Part shown: piece by piece, positions 17,868 to 27,330 of the stretch
Numbering within the stretch: the stretch's first letter is position 1
Layout: each line of letters opens with the position of its first letter
Position numbers and translations under genes: made by a program
From: an uncultured Prevotella sp.
Lineage (GTDB): Bacteria; Bacteroidota; Bacteroidia; Bacteroidales; Bacteroidaceae
DNA length: 36,372 nt
Reading direction: 5' to 3'
Assembly: GCA_937877685.1 (NCBI GenBank)
Contig: CALFGU010000206.1
Coordinates: 1-36,372 of the forward strand
Notes under the pieces: model-generated
Told to the model about the DNA's origin: nothing
Databases searched by the model: none
Seen by the model: the letters and a program-made list of their open reading frames with translations, nothing else

Positions 17868-19751
17868 TTACATGCCGCGCTTCTGCTTGATTTCCTGCTG
17901 ACGCTTCAAGAGTTCTTCTTGTTGTTTCTGCATGGCTTCAAGGCGTGCCGCAAGTCCTGATTTTTTCTTAGGATTCTTCTTATTCTCTTCGTATCGCTTT
18001 TCAAGTTGTTCAAGCAACTTCTTGTCGTCGGTTGTTTTGCGGAGCCACCACATAGTGAGCGCACTGATGAAGAGCGAGATGAAGTAGTAATAGTTCAAAC
18101 CACTTGAATACTTGTTGAACATAAAGAAGAACATCAAAGGCATGAGATACATCATCCAATTCATAATCTTCATTTGTTCAGCCTGTTCGGGAGTCATCGT
18201 GTCTCTTTGCTGACGCATTGTCATCCAAGTGTAAAGAATCTGTGCACCACAGAAGAGCAAGCAGAACAATGAGAGGTGATTGCCCAAGCCCCAAATTTCA
18301 GTGCCCCAGTTAATCACGTCGTCGTATGCAGAGAGGTCGTCCGCCCAAAGGAAACTTTGCTGACGCAATTCGATAGCGTTAGGAATAAAGTTGAACATTG
18401 CAATCCACAAAGGCATTTGAATCAACATTGGCAAGCAACCGCCCATCGGACTTACGCCATATTGGCTGTAAAGTTGCATGGTTTCTGTCTGGCGCTTCAT
18501 AGCATCTTCCTTGTTAGGATACTTCGCATTGATAACATCCAACTTTGGACGAAGCACACGCATACGCGCACCGCTCAAATAACTCTTCTTGGTTGTGGGG
18601 TAAACAATGACGCGCATCAAGAGCGTGATGAGCAAAAGCACAACCCACATGGGGAGGTTCATCGCCGTAAGATAGTCGAACACGTAGATAGTAAAGAATC
18701 GGTTAATCCAACGGAAGAGGGGCCATCCAAGGTCAACAAGTTCTTGCAAATCATTTTCGCGTTCTGAAAGACGGAAATCATCCATCTTCTGAAGCGTGCG
18801 ATAGTGATTAGGACCGAAATAGAACTGAAGATTAGCAACTTCTTCAGCAGAAGCATCAAAGGGAAGGTTCATCTTTGCCGTATATCCCTTCAAATATCCA
18901 GAATATTCCGCCATTTGTTGACTCTTCACGTCAACATTTGTAAAGGATTCCTTAGCAATCATTACTGCGCTGAAATACTGATTCTTGAAGGCAATCCAGT
19001 CAACAGGTTGTTCCAACTTCTCTTGCTCATCTTCCATTTCAGCAAGATTATCAGTATCGTCATTCGTAAGCTTATAAGTAAGGGTTGAATACATATTTTC
19101 GAAGTAGTAACCCTTCTCCTGTTGCTTCACACAATCCTTCCAATCAATTTGAATATCACTATTGCGTGTGAAATGCTTCTGCATATTCTCAGTGCGAATC
19201 GTGAAATTCACAAGGTAGTTATCAGGAAGAAGCGCATAATCAAGCATGATTTTTTCGCCACTTGGGTGTGACAACACCATTGTTACGCTTGTGTCCGTCT
19301 GATTCTCTGCAACAAAATAATAATCCTTCAATGAAAGAATATCTTCCTTAGTTTCGAATGAGAAATTCATTTCGGAATTTGTCTCATCAAAGAGGTAAAG
19401 CGGAGCGTCTTCTCCCGCCTTATAATGCTCATAACTACGATATTCAGGAAGATTTGCACGCGCAATCATACCACCCTTGGGGTCGATTATGAGTTCCACC
19501 TTTCCATTATCAAGAATCACCGCCTCTTGATAATTTGGTTGCTTTGACGCAAAGAAAAGCGCACTGGAATCTGCTACAATAGGAGCAACGTTTGTTTTAG
19601 ATTCATCAACCGTAGCATCAACTTGTTCCGTTTTGGTTTCAACCGTCTCAACATTTTGAGGCACAGGTTCGCTACCAATTGTACTTAAGAAAGGAAAAGC
19701 TATTGCTACACATAGCATTAGTACTAATCCAATAATTGTGTTTTTGTCCAT
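17868..19751 (-). CDS. yidC: Membrane protein insertase YidC/OxaA
   Basis: YidC inserts and folds inner-membrane proteins, alone or with SecYEG. This 627-residue protein has the full Gram-negative layout. An N-terminal membrane anchor (IIGLVLMLCVAIAFPFL, 6-22) is followed by a long periplasmic beta domain (about 75-335, with VILDNGKVELIIDPKGG at its start). The five-helix insertase core (about 350-570) carries the conserved Arg380 in LLMRVIVYPTTKKSY and the stretch QYGVSPMGGCLPMLIQMP. A basic, Glu/Gln/Lys-rich C-terminal tail (about 575-627) is probably a coiled coil and may contact ribosomes, as such tails do in other bacteria. It is divergent from the DUF3078 gene. Confidence 0.97.
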   Translation of the reverse strand: MDKNTIIGLVLMLCVAIAFPFLSTIGSEPVPQNVETVETKTEQVDATVDESKTNVAPIVADSSALFFASKQPNYQEAVILDNGKVELIIDPKGGMIARANLPEYRSYEHYKAGEDAPLYLFDETNSEMNFSFETKEDILSLKDYYFVAENQTDTSVTMVLSHPSGEKIMLDYALLPDNYLVNFTIRTENMQKHFTRNSDIQIDWKDCVKQQEKGYYFENMYSTLTYKLTNDDTDNLAEMEDEQEKLEQPVDWIAFKNQYFSAVMIAKESFTNVDVKSQQMAEYSGYLKGYTAKMNLPFDASAEEVANLQFYFGPNHYRTLQKMDDFRLSERENDLQELVDLGWPLFRWINRFFTIYVFDYLTAMNLPMWVVLLLITLLMRVIVYPTTKKSYLSGARMRVLRPKLDVINAKYPNKEDAMKRQTETMQLYSQYGVSPMGGCLPMLIQMPLWIAMFNFIPNAIELRQQSFLWADDLSAYDDVINWGTEIWGLGNHLSLFCLLFCGAQILYTWMTMRQQRDTMTPEQAEQMKIMNWMMYLMPLMFFFMFNKYSSGLNYYYFISLFISALTMWWLRKTTDDKKLLEQLEKRYEENKKNPKKKSGLAARLEAMQKQQEELLKRQQEIKQKRGM

Positions 19752-19958
19752 AAATATTTAAAAATTCATTGTTATCAATTGAGATGAATGCATAATAAGA
19801 GACAAGTCAACTGTTCTAACCAGTGGCTTGCCTAATTCGATTTGTAAATGAATACGAATCTTAATTCGGGTGTAAAGTTACACATTAAAAATGACACCTC
19901 ATTGCATGGCATATATATTTTATAATAAATTCAACAATTAACTCAAAAAACGAATGTA

Positions 19959-19994
19959 TTTTCGGAGAAAATCCCTAAAAATCTATTAACTTTG
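19959..19994 (+). promoter_or_regulatory. Candidate promoter for the DUF3078-tsaB-murA-dxr-rseP run
   Basis: TAACTTTG at 19987-19994 fits TAnnTTTG. TTCG within TTTTCGG at 19959-19965 is a -33-like element with about 22 bases between. It lies 45 bases before the ATG at 20039. On the other strand, TAACTTTA (plus 19873-19880) is a weaker candidate for yidC. Confidence 0.6.
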
Positions 19995-20038
19995 CATAGC
20001 AGATTTTTTAGTTATTTTACTTTAATGATTTTCGAACT

Positions 20039-21349
20039 ATGAAAGTAAGTCGAATTCTAATATCGCTATTGAGTTTGGGGTATTCAAGTCTTACGTTAAA
20101 CGCACAAATAACGAGCACAAATGAGGATGAAAATCCTGTTTCAATAAGTACGATTGACGCCTATACTGACTCTTTAGCGAGAACAAAAGAAACTTTCAAA
20201 AAATGGAAATATCAGGGCAATGACACTTTGTCTAACCCTTACTACTACAAACTGTTCTTTCAAAATGGTTTGAGCGAAGATATATTTAAAGAAACTCTTG
20301 GTTGTTTATCTAACTCTGAAAGTAAAAGTTCTGAAACACGTAATAAAAACGCTTATATCAGCTGGTTAATCACATCTACTTTCACGGAAAATCCAAACAA
20401 CATCAAGAATTATTTACCTTCAAACGTTGCATCAAGCGCCACTCACGAAGGCGCAACTCCAGAAGCCACAACTGATGCTGAGAAACCCAAAAAGACAGAG
20501 CAGTCGCTAGTCCCCATCGCAACCGAATCATTTGATGAATCTCAGAAATTAGTTGTAAAGAAACCCAATTTCTGGAAATTTAAGGCCAATGCATCATTAG
20601 AATTTATGCAGGCCTATTTCTCCAACAATTGGTATAAGGGAGGTGATAACAATAACTCCATGCTTGCAACATGTAATCTTGAAGCAAATTATGACAACAA
20701 GCAAGGAGTTATTTGGACAAACCTATTGGAAATGAAGATTGGTTTCCAAAATTCAAAGGGTGATGATTTGCATGAGTTTAAAACGAATACCGACTTGATT
20801 CGTTTAACCAACAAGGTGGGTATTCAGGCTACGAAGAGATGGTATTATACGGCAACACTTCAGAGTTGGACGCAATTCTATAAGGGCTATAGAGCAAACG
20901 ATCCCAAGGTTTATTCTGACTTCATGTCACCCTTTGAAAGTTTGCTTTCATTAGGTATGGATTATCGCTATAGCAACAACAAATTCAATTTTAACGTGTC
21001 GCTCTCACCATTTGCCGGTAAGTTTAAATATTGCGACCGCCGAAACTTGGTAAACAATTATGGGTTGAAAGACAAACATAGCAGATTAGAGTTCGGTTCG
21101 AACATCACGACTACGTTTAAATGGTCAATTACCAAAGACATTGAGTGGAACGGACGAATCTACTACTTCACCGACTATGACAAATCACAGATTGAATGGG
21201 AAAACACCATTAATTTGCGCATTAATAAATACTTAAAAACCAAATTGTTCCTCTACCCAAGATTTGACGATAGCGTAAATAAACCCGATGGAGAATCCTA
21301 CTTCCAATTCCACGAAACACTGACTCTTGGAGTTGATATATCCTTCTAA
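20039..21349 (+). CDS. DUF3078 outer-membrane beta-barrel protein
   Basis: A 436-residue exported protein (signal peptide to about NAQ, residue 22). Residues about 25-180 are a polar region that begins by mapping the KWKYQGNDTLSNP stretch typical of this family and ends in a low-complexity Thr/Glu/Lys linker. Residues about 180-436 are a predicted barrel of alternating strands, containing FSNNWYKGGDNNNS, a hallmark of DUF3078. The chain ends in Phe (LTLGVDISF), the usual last residue of outer-membrane barrels. Its function is unknown. It is the first gene of a dense plus-strand run, 26 bases ahead of tsaB. Confidence 0.88.
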   Translation: MKVSRILISLLSLGYSSLTLNAQITSTNEDENPVSISTIDAYTDSLARTKETFKKWKYQGNDTLSNPYYYKLFFQNGLSEDIFKETLGCLSNSESKSSETRNKNAYISWLITSTFTENPNNIKNYLPSNVASSATHEGATPEATTDAEKPKKTEQSLVPIATESFDESQKLVVKKPNFWKFKANASLEFMQAYFSNNWYKGGDNNNSMLATCNLEANYDNKQGVIWTNLLEMKIGFQNSKGDDLHEFKTNTDLIRLTNKVGIQATKRWYYTATLQSWTQFYKGYRANDPKVYSDFMSPFESLLSLGMDYRYSNNKFNFNVSLSPFAGKFKYCDRRNLVNNYGLKDKHSRLEFGSNITTTFKWSITKDIEWNGRIYYFTDYDKSQIEWENTINLRINKYLKTKLFLYPRFDDSVNKPDGESYFQFHETLTLGVDISF

Positions 21350-21375
21350 CCATCACAATAAAACAGATTACAACC

Positions 21376-22071
21376 GTGTCTTGCATACTTAACATAGAAA
21401 CCTCTACTGAAACCTGCTCTGTAGCCGTTGCTCAAGATGGTGGTATTATTTTCGAAAAAATTAACAACGAACCCAACTCTCACACGAAGCATCTGGCTAA
21501 GTTCGTTGAAGAAGCCTTATCTTTTGCAGAAAGTCATGCCATCCCCTTAGATGCCGTAGCCGTAAGTTCAGGTCCTGGTTCTTACACCGGACTTCGCATT
21601 GGAGTCTCAACCGCAAAGGGCATTTGCTATGGAAAGAATGTTCCGCTTATAGCCATCCCTACGTTGAAATTGCTTTGTGTAAAACCATTATTATCCGATG
21701 ATATTGAGGATGAAAATGCCCTTCTCTGCCCCATGATTGATGCACGCAGAATGGAAGCATACACCGCCATTTACGACCGCGCATTACGAGAAGTTCGTGA
21801 AGTGAAAGCCGAAGTCATTGATGCTAACACATACAATGAATGGTTAGACAAGGGATTAGTTTATTTCTTCGGCAATGGAACTGAGAAGTGTAAAGAGATT
21901 CTGAACCACCCCAATGCGAGATTTATTGACAACATCATCCCTACGGCAAAGTCTATGCTCCCAATAGCAGAATTGGCAATTGCAAAGGGTCAGTATGAAG
22001 ATGTTGCTTATTTTGAACCCTTCTACCTCAAAGATTTTGTTGCTATAAAGTCAAAATCACCATTACCATAA
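21376..22071 (+). CDS. tsaB: tRNA threonylcarbamoyladenosine biosynthesis protein TsaB
   Basis: TsaB partners with TsaD and TsaE to transfer threonylcarbamoyl to A37 of ANN-decoding tRNAs. The 231-residue product has the family's ASKHA-like start (ILNIETSTETCSVAV, residues 4-18) and the diagnostic SSGPGSYTGLRIG at 64-76. It starts with GTG at 21376; there is no ATG between it and the conserved first strand, so GTG is the likely start. The length is normal for TsaB and too short for TsaD. It sits between the DUF3078 barrel and the DUF4290 gene. Confidence 0.95.
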   Translation: MSCILNIETSTETCSVAVAQDGGIIFEKINNEPNSHTKHLAKFVEEALSFAESHAIPLDAVAVSSGPGSYTGLRIGVSTAKGICYGKNVPLIAIPTLKLLCVKPLLSDDIEDENALLCPMIDARRMEAYTAIYDRALREVREVKAEVIDANTYNEWLDKGLVYFFGNGTEKCKEILNHPNARFIDNIIPTAKSMLPIAELAIAKGQYEDVAYFEPFYLKDFVAIKSKSPLP

Positions 22072-22117
22072 AGACCTTACACACAGGCATTCTTACTCAA
22101 TCTTCACACCCTTGATT

Positions 22118-22771
22118 ATGAATGCTGACTCAGATACACCTCTTTCCAAATTCAACAGAATTCAATTTATGGATTACGATAATAATGCACAACAATTATT
22201 GCTTCCTGAATATGGAAGAAACATACTTAAGATGGTTGAACATGCTTTAACCATCCCTGATCGTGATGAGCGTTTAGAGTATGCAAAACGTATCATAGAA
22301 GCAATGGGCGCGGTGGATATGAACACAGAAGAATTGGGAGAAGGTTATCGAAAATACTCCTACGATTACACTACAAAATTGTGGGACCATTTGGCCTACC
22401 TGTCGCATTATGAATTAGATATTGATTACCCCGTTGAAATTACGCGTCTCTCCGTTTACTCTACACGTCCCGACCGACTCCCCTACCCTCAACGAAACAT
22501 GAGATACCGACACTATGGTGTCTTGGTTGAGCAACTTATCGAGAAAGTTAAGGATATGCCTGATGGTAATTTAAAAAAGAGTACTCTCAAGGCTGCAGGA
22601 AACCGCATGAAGCGAAATCTTGCCGATTGGAAGGGGGATGGTATTACTAACGATAAAGTGGCCAGCGACATTGCCGAATATACAGATGGCGAAATTTCTC
22701 CAACCTTTGAGCGCCACGAATTGATTAAGATTGACACAAACCATCGCGTGAAAAACCCCAATAGTTATTAA
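22118..22771 (+). CDS. DUF4290 family protein
   Basis: A soluble protein of 218 residues from the ATG at 22118. The conserved part begins MDYDNNAQQLLLPEYGRNI, matching the usual start of DUF4290 proteins. The real start could therefore be the ATG at 22169 (201 residues); a TTG at 22112 is a third choice. Motifs include LWDHLAYLSHYELDIDYP and RYRHYGVLVEQLIEKV. There is no signal peptide or membrane segment. DUF4290 has no established function, but its genes often lie directly before murA in Bacteroidetes, as here with a six-base gap. The C-terminal 50 residues are basic and could bind nucleic acid, which is only a guess. Confidence 0.88.
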   Translation: MNADSDTPLSKFNRIQFMDYDNNAQQLLLPEYGRNILKMVEHALTIPDRDERLEYAKRIIEAMGAVDMNTEELGEGYRKYSYDYTTKLWDHLAYLSHYELDIDYPVEITRLSVYSTRPDRLPYPQRNMRYRHYGVLVEQLIEKVKDMPDGNLKKSTLKAAGNRMKRNLADWKGDGITNDKVASDIAEYTDGEISPTFERHELIKIDTNHRVKNPNSY

Positions 22772-22777
22772 GCAACC

Positions 22778-24091
22778 ATGTCTGCATTCATTATAGAAGG
22801 AGGACACTTGCTGAAAGGCGAGATTGTTCCTCAAGGCGCTAAAAACGAAGCGCTCCAAGTGATTTGCGCAACGCTTCTCACCCCCGAGAAAATCAGAATT
22901 ACCAACATACCCAACATTCTTGATGTCAATAATTTAATTCAATTACTTGCTGACATCGGTGTGAAGGTTGAAAAACATGCTGAAGGCGACTTCTCATTTC
23001 AAGCAGATAAGATTAACCTTGATTATCTCAATTCAGAATCCTTTCTGAAGAAATGTTCACAACTTCGCGGTAGCGTTTTGCTCGTAGGTCCCTTATTGGC
23101 ACGTTTTGGATGTGCAACTTTATCCAAACCCGGAGGCGACAAGATTGGCAGAAGACGCCTTGACACTCATTTCTTTGGTTTCCAAAAACTCGGTGCTGAA
23201 TTCGCTTTTTGTGAAGAAAACGACACTTTTAAAATATTTACGTCTCAGCGCTTAAAGGGCACAAATATGTTGCTCGACGAAGCGTCCGTTACAGGTACTG
23301 CTAACATCATCATGGCCGCAGTGCTTGCCGAGGGTAAAACAACTATCTATAATGCTGCTTGCGAACCCTACATTCAGCAACTTTGCCGAATGTTAAAGTT
23401 GATGGGAGCGAAGATATCGGGAGTTGGTTCTAACTTACTTTACATTGAGGGCGTTGAGCGTCTTGAAGGAACCACACACCGCATACTGCCAGACATGATT
23501 GAAATCGGCAGTTTCATCGGCATGGCGGCTATGATTGGAGATGGCATTACCATCAAGGATGTTGCATATGATGAATTGGGAATTATCCCCGACGCTTTTT
23601 CCAGATTAGGTATCAAGATGGAGCGTATCGGTGATGACCTTTACATTCCGCGCCAAGAGCACTATGTGATTGAAAGTTTTCTTGACGGTTCGTTTATGAC
23701 ATTGGCGGATGCTCCTTGGCCTGGTCTCACCCCTGACCTCCTTAGCGTCTTACTTGTTGTGGCAACTCAGGCAAAGGGAAGTGTGCTCATCCATCAAAAG
23801 ATGTTTGAAAGTCGCCTATTCTTTGTTGACAAACTCATTGACATGGGTGCGCAAATCATTCTTTGCGACCCTCACAGAGCAGTGGTCATTGGTCATGACC
23901 GACAGATTCAATTAAAGGCACGCAAGATGTCCTCTCCCGACATTCGTGCAGGCATTGCCCTTCTCATTGCCGCTCTCACGGCAGAGGGCGTGAGTCGCAT
24001 TGATAATATCCACCAAATTGACCGTGGATATGAGAACATTGAGCAACGTTTACAGGCACTTGGCGCCGTAATTCATAGAGAGAAACAATGA
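22778..24091 (+). CDS. murA: UDP-N-acetylglucosamine 1-carboxyvinyltransferase MurA, Cys-to-Asp type
   Basis: MurA transfers enolpyruvate from PEP to UDP-GlcNAc, the first committed step of peptidoglycan synthesis. The 437 residues cover the whole inside-out barrel fold. Lys22-Asn23 (GAKNEALQ) match the catalytic KN. The loop SKPGGDKIGRRRLDTH (116-131) has Asp121 where E. coli has the fosfomycin-reactive Cys115. APWPGLTPD near residue 315 keeps the conserved acid corresponding to E. coli Asp305. The Asp form is known in mycobacteria and Chlamydia and gives intrinsic fosfomycin resistance while remaining active. The stop codon overlaps the rimM start (ATGA at 24088-24091), implying translational coupling. 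Confidence 0.96.
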   Translation: MSAFIIEGGHLLKGEIVPQGAKNEALQVICATLLTPEKIRITNIPNILDVNNLIQLLADIGVKVEKHAEGDFSFQADKINLDYLNSESFLKKCSQLRGSVLLVGPLLARFGCATLSKPGGDKIGRRRLDTHFFGFQKLGAEFAFCEENDTFKIFTSQRLKGTNMLLDEASVTGTANIIMAAVLAEGKTTIYNAACEPYIQQLCRMLKLMGAKISGVGSNLLYIEGVERLEGTTHRILPDMIEIGSFIGMAAMIGDGITIKDVAYDELGIIPDAFSRLGIKMERIGDDLYIPRQEHYVIESFLDGSFMTLADAPWPGLTPDLLSVLLVVATQAKGSVLIHQKMFESRLFFVDKLIDMGAQIILCDPHRAVVIGHDRQIQLKARKMSSPDIRAGIALLIAALTAEGVSRIDNIHQIDRGYENIEQRLQALGAVIHREKQ

Positions 24092-24618
24092 TACATAACA
24101 ACGAAGTTTTCCACATTGGATATATTCAAAAGTTTCGCGGTCTTCAAGGTGAAGTCGAGTTGATTTTTACCGATGATCCTTTCGACCGCGGAACGTCAGA
24201 CTATCTCGTATTGAAGATTGATGAAATCCTCGTGCCATTCTTTCTTGAAAACTATCGATTTAAAAACAACGACACTGCCATTCTTAAATTTGAAAACGTT
24301 GATAACGAAGTTCAAGCAAAGAAACTCGTGGGTCTTCAAGTGTATTATCCCCTCTGTCATCTTCAAGAGGATGAGGACCAAGAACTCTCTTCGCTCAAAG
24401 CCTTAACTGGATTTACACTTTATGACGTAAATGCTGGAGAAGTGGGCGAAATAACATTGGTAGATGATTCGTCTTACAACACCCTCTTCTATGTTGACCA
24501 CCCCAAGATGGGTGAAATCGTTTTGCCCTATCACGACGATTTCCTCGTTGATTACAACCTTTCTAACCGCACCATTACTCTTGAATTACCTCAAGGTATT
24601 ATTGATTTGAACGTATAA
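24088..24618 (+). CDS. rimM: 16S rRNA processing protein RimM
   Basis: RimM binds ribosomal protein uS19 and helps mature the head of the 30S subunit. The 176-residue product has the two expected domains. The N-terminal RimM barrel (about 5-90) includes HIGYIQKFRGLQGEVELIF, where the usual G(K/R)IxxxxGLKGEV pattern is clear. The C-terminal PRC-like barrel (about 100-172) has LTGFTLYDVNAGEVGEI and IVLPYHDDFL. Unlike the common rimM-trmD-rplS order, it is inserted between murA and dxr, overlapping murA by four bases and followed by dxr after three. Confidence 0.93.
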   Translation: MIHNNEVFHIGYIQKFRGLQGEVELIFTDDPFDRGTSDYLVLKIDEILVPFFLENYRFKNNDTAILKFENVDNEVQAKKLVGLQVYYPLCHLQEDEDQELSSLKALTGFTLYDVNAGEVGEITLVDDSSYNTLFYVDHPKMGEIVLPYHDDFLVDYNLSNRTITLELPQGIIDLNV

Positions 24619-24621
24619 CGT

Positions 24622-25773
24622 ATGAAGAAAATATGCATCTTAGGCGCAACGGGTTCTATTGGCACACAGGCACTTGATGTCATCCGCCAACATCCTGAGC
24701 ATTTCGAAGTTCATACACTCACCGCCTATAATAACGCAGAACTGCTCATCCAACAAGCACGCGAATTCCAACCTGATGCGGTTGTTATTGTTCGTGAAGA
24801 CTTATACACAAAGGTTGCTGATGCCCTTACTGACCTTCCTATCAAGGTTTATACGGGTAGTCAAGCGCTTTGTGAAGTGGTCACGAATACCGAAATAGAC
24901 ATCGTCTTAACGGCAATGGTGGGATTTGCTGGTTTACGTCCTACAATTGCTGCTATCAATGCGCACAAGACCATTGCACTTGCGAATAAGGAAACGCTTG
25001 TTGTGGCTGGCGAATTGATTTGCAACCTTGCCTTGAAAAATAAGGTTGCCATTCTTCCCGTTGATAGCGAACATTCTGCCATTCTTCAATCCATAACGGG
25101 CGAAGGTGACAATAAGATTGAGAAGATTCTGCTGACCGCTTCCGGAGGTCCTTTCCGCACATTCACTCGTGAGCAAATGGAGGGTGTCACTCCCGCTCAG
25201 GCACTCCGCCACCCTAATTGGGAGATGGGGGCAAAGATTACCATTGATTCTGCAACCTTGATGAACAAAGGGTTTGAGATGATAGAAGCAAAATGGTTGT
25301 TTGATATTGCTCCGGAGAATATTGATGTAGTGGTACATCCCGAAAGCATAATCCATAGCGCTGTGCAATTCACCGACGGTAGCGTAAAGGCTCAATTAGG
25401 AGTCCCTGACATGCGCCTCCCCATTCAGTATGCATTCACCTACCCCGCTCGACTCTATCTCGATGGCGACAGATTAGACCTCTTCAAATTAGGAGCAATG
25501 CATTTCGAACCCGCCGACATGGAGCGCTTCCCATGCTTACGCTTGGCTTACGAAGCCATTGAGACAGGCGGAACAATGCCATGCGTGCTCAATGCTGCCA
25601 ACGAAGTGGTAAATCTCGCCTTCCGCGAAGGCAAAATATCCTATCCCAGCATCGCAAGAATTATCGAACAAACCATGCATGCCGTGCCACTCATTCAAAA
25701 TCCATCGTTGGAACAACTCATTGAAAGCGATGCACAAGCACGCCAATTTGCCACAAATCTTGTTAATGAATAG
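24622..25773 (+). CDS. dxr: 1-deoxy-D-xylulose 5-phosphate reductoisomerase Dxr (IspC)
   Basis: Dxr converts DXP to MEP with NADPH, the second step of the non-mevalonate isoprenoid pathway; its products feed undecaprenyl phosphate and quinones. The 383 residues are a normal length. The Rossmann motif GATGSIG is at 8-14. Metal ligands Asp148 and Glu150 lie in LPVDSEHSAI and Glu219 in NKGFEMIEAKWLF. The flexible-loop and substrate region HPNWEMGAKITIDSATL starts at 197, and VVHPESIIHSAVQF follows. These are the residues that fosmidomycin contacts in homologues, so sensitivity is expected if the drug enters. It overlaps nothing and lies three bases after rimM. Confidence 0.97.
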   Translation: MKKICILGATGSIGTQALDVIRQHPEHFEVHTLTAYNNAELLIQQAREFQPDAVVIVREDLYTKVADALTDLPIKVYTGSQALCEVVTNTEIDIVLTAMVGFAGLRPTIAAINAHKTIALANKETLVVAGELICNLALKNKVAILPVDSEHSAILQSITGEGDNKIEKILLTASGGPFRTFTREQMEGVTPAQALRHPNWEMGAKITIDSATLMNKGFEMIEAKWLFDIAPENIDVVVHPESIIHSAVQFTDGSVKAQLGVPDMRLPIQYAFTYPARLYLDGDRLDLFKLGAMHFEPADMERFPCLRLAYEAIETGGTMPCVLNAANEVVNLAFREGKISYPSIARIIEQTMHAVPLIQNPSLEQLIESDAQARQFATNLVNE

Positions 25774-25852
25774 TGGGTATTAGGTTGCAAAAAATAGACC
25801 AACTATTAAAATCATCCATAAACATCATCCTCCATCACAAAATCACTAAACT

Positions 25853-27214
25853 ATGTCAATCGGACTCTTACAAATACTCCAGCTCATTCTGTGCTTTGCC
25901 CTCCTCATCACGCTTCACGAGGGTGGTCACTTCCTTTTCGCACGCTTGTTTAAAATTCGCGTTGAGAAATTCTGTCTGTTCTTCGACCCTTGGTTCTCGC
26001 TCAAACTCTTTACTTTTAAAGGCACGGCCTACCATCTCGGATGGATTCCCCTTGGCGGTTATGTCAAGATTGCGGGAATGATTGACGAATCCATGGACAC
26101 TGAGCAGATGAAACAACCCGTCAAGGACGATGAATTCCGCGCAAAACCCGCTTATCAGCGCTTGCTCGTCATGGTTGGCGGTGTGCTCGTCAATTTTCTT
26201 ACGGCACTAATTATTTATGTGGGCATTCTCTTCACTTGGGGTGAAAAGTATATTCCCGTTGCCCACATGACCCATGGTTTCATGTTCAGCGAAACAGCCA
26301 AAGCGCATGGATTCCAAGACGGCGACATCCCCCTTCGCACAAATCTTGGCGAACTCCACAAAATGAATGGCGACTTCTTCCGCGCACTTGCCGATGCCGA
26401 CACCATCGTAGTCCTTCGTGATGGCAAGGAGCATAACGTCATTCCTGGTGTAGAGCGTAGTTTGCTCGAGATTGGATCTGCAAAGAGCGCAACCCCGTAT
26501 ATCTCACAACGCATCCCTTCTCTTATTGACCAAGTTGCACCAAATTCACCCGCTGACAAGGCTGGTATCCATGCAGGCGACAAAATCATTGCCCTTGACT
26601 CCGTAAGTTTGTCAACATGGAATGAATTCCAAAACTTGATGCACGTAAAGAACAATGCGCTTCAAACCTCTACACCTGAAGAAGCAACCGCTCTGCGCCA
26701 AGTCTCATTAGTTGTGCAACGCACTGATGCTTCTATCGACACACTTCACACTACCCTCCCCGAAGACCTAAAGTTAGGCGTAATTTTCAAAGCACCCGAC
26801 TATAAGGTGGTAACAACGGAATACACCTTCTTCGAGAGCATTCCTGCGGGCATAGTCCATGGATGCAACGTCCTCGTGGGTTACGTAAGCGATTTGAAAT
26901 ACCTCTTTACCAAGGAAGGCGCAAGCAGTGTAGGTTCGTTTGGCACGATTGCCAACCTCTTCCCCGACGTATGGGATTGGCAACGCTTCTGGGAACTTAC
27001 CGCATTTATTTCACTCATGCTCGCATTTATGAACATCCTTCCCATCCCTGCTCTCGATGGTGGTCATGTTCTCTTCTTGCTCTACGAAGTCATCACGCGT
27101 CGCAAACCCTCCGACCGATTCCTTGAAATCACACAAACAATCGGCATGTATCTCCTGCTCGCACTCATGGCATTCGCCATATTTAATGATTGTAGCAACC
27201 TGGGAGTGTTCTAA
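25853..27214 (+). CDS. rseP: RIP metalloprotease RseP (site-2 protease)
   Basis: RseP is an inner-membrane zinc protease that cuts membrane-embedded substrates such as anti-sigma factors and leftover signal peptides. The 453-residue protein has HEGGH (residues 22-26) in the first membrane helix. Two PDZ-like domains follow; the second contains APNSPADKAGIHAGDKIIALD. The third zinc ligand motif is NILPIPALDGGH, with Asp402. Four membrane segments are visible (about 5-28, 105-125, 380-398, 430-448). It starts 79 bases after dxr and is followed by two hairpin terminators, so it ends the run. Its Bacteroidales substrates are not known from the sequence. Confidence 0.96.
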   Translation: MSIGLLQILQLILCFALLITLHEGGHFLFARLFKIRVEKFCLFFDPWFSLKLFTFKGTAYHLGWIPLGGYVKIAGMIDESMDTEQMKQPVKDDEFRAKPAYQRLLVMVGGVLVNFLTALIIYVGILFTWGEKYIPVAHMTHGFMFSETAKAHGFQDGDIPLRTNLGELHKMNGDFFRALADADTIVVLRDGKEHNVIPGVERSLLEIGSAKSATPYISQRIPSLIDQVAPNSPADKAGIHAGDKIIALDSVSLSTWNEFQNLMHVKNNALQTSTPEEATALRQVSLVVQRTDASIDTLHTTLPEDLKLGVIFKAPDYKVVTTEYTFFESIPAGIVHGCNVLVGYVSDLKYLFTKEGASSVGSFGTIANLFPDVWDWQRFWELTAFISLMLAFMNILPIPALDGGHVLFLLYEVITRRKPSDRFLEITQTIGMYLLLALMAFAIFNDCSNLGVF

Positions 27215-27267
27215 GAATTCCGAGTCTTCCAAGAACTCCGATAACTCATTACAATAAGCAAAGAAAT

Positions 27268-27313
27268 AACCCTCTGAGTGTTTCCGCTATGGGCATTCAG
27301 AGGGTTCATTTAT
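27268..27313. terminator. First terminator hairpin after rseP
   Basis: AACCCTCTGA (27268-27277) pairs perfectly with TCAGAGGGTT (27297-27306) around a 19-base loop, followed by CATTTATT. It lies between convergent genes, so either strand may use it. Confidence 0.75.
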
Positions 27314-27330
27314 TGTGTGTGGTAAAAGTA

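Noticed and set aside
25773..26081. 102-codon plus-strand frame between dxr and rseP
   Set aside because: It overlaps the start of rseP in another frame and has no protein-like features.
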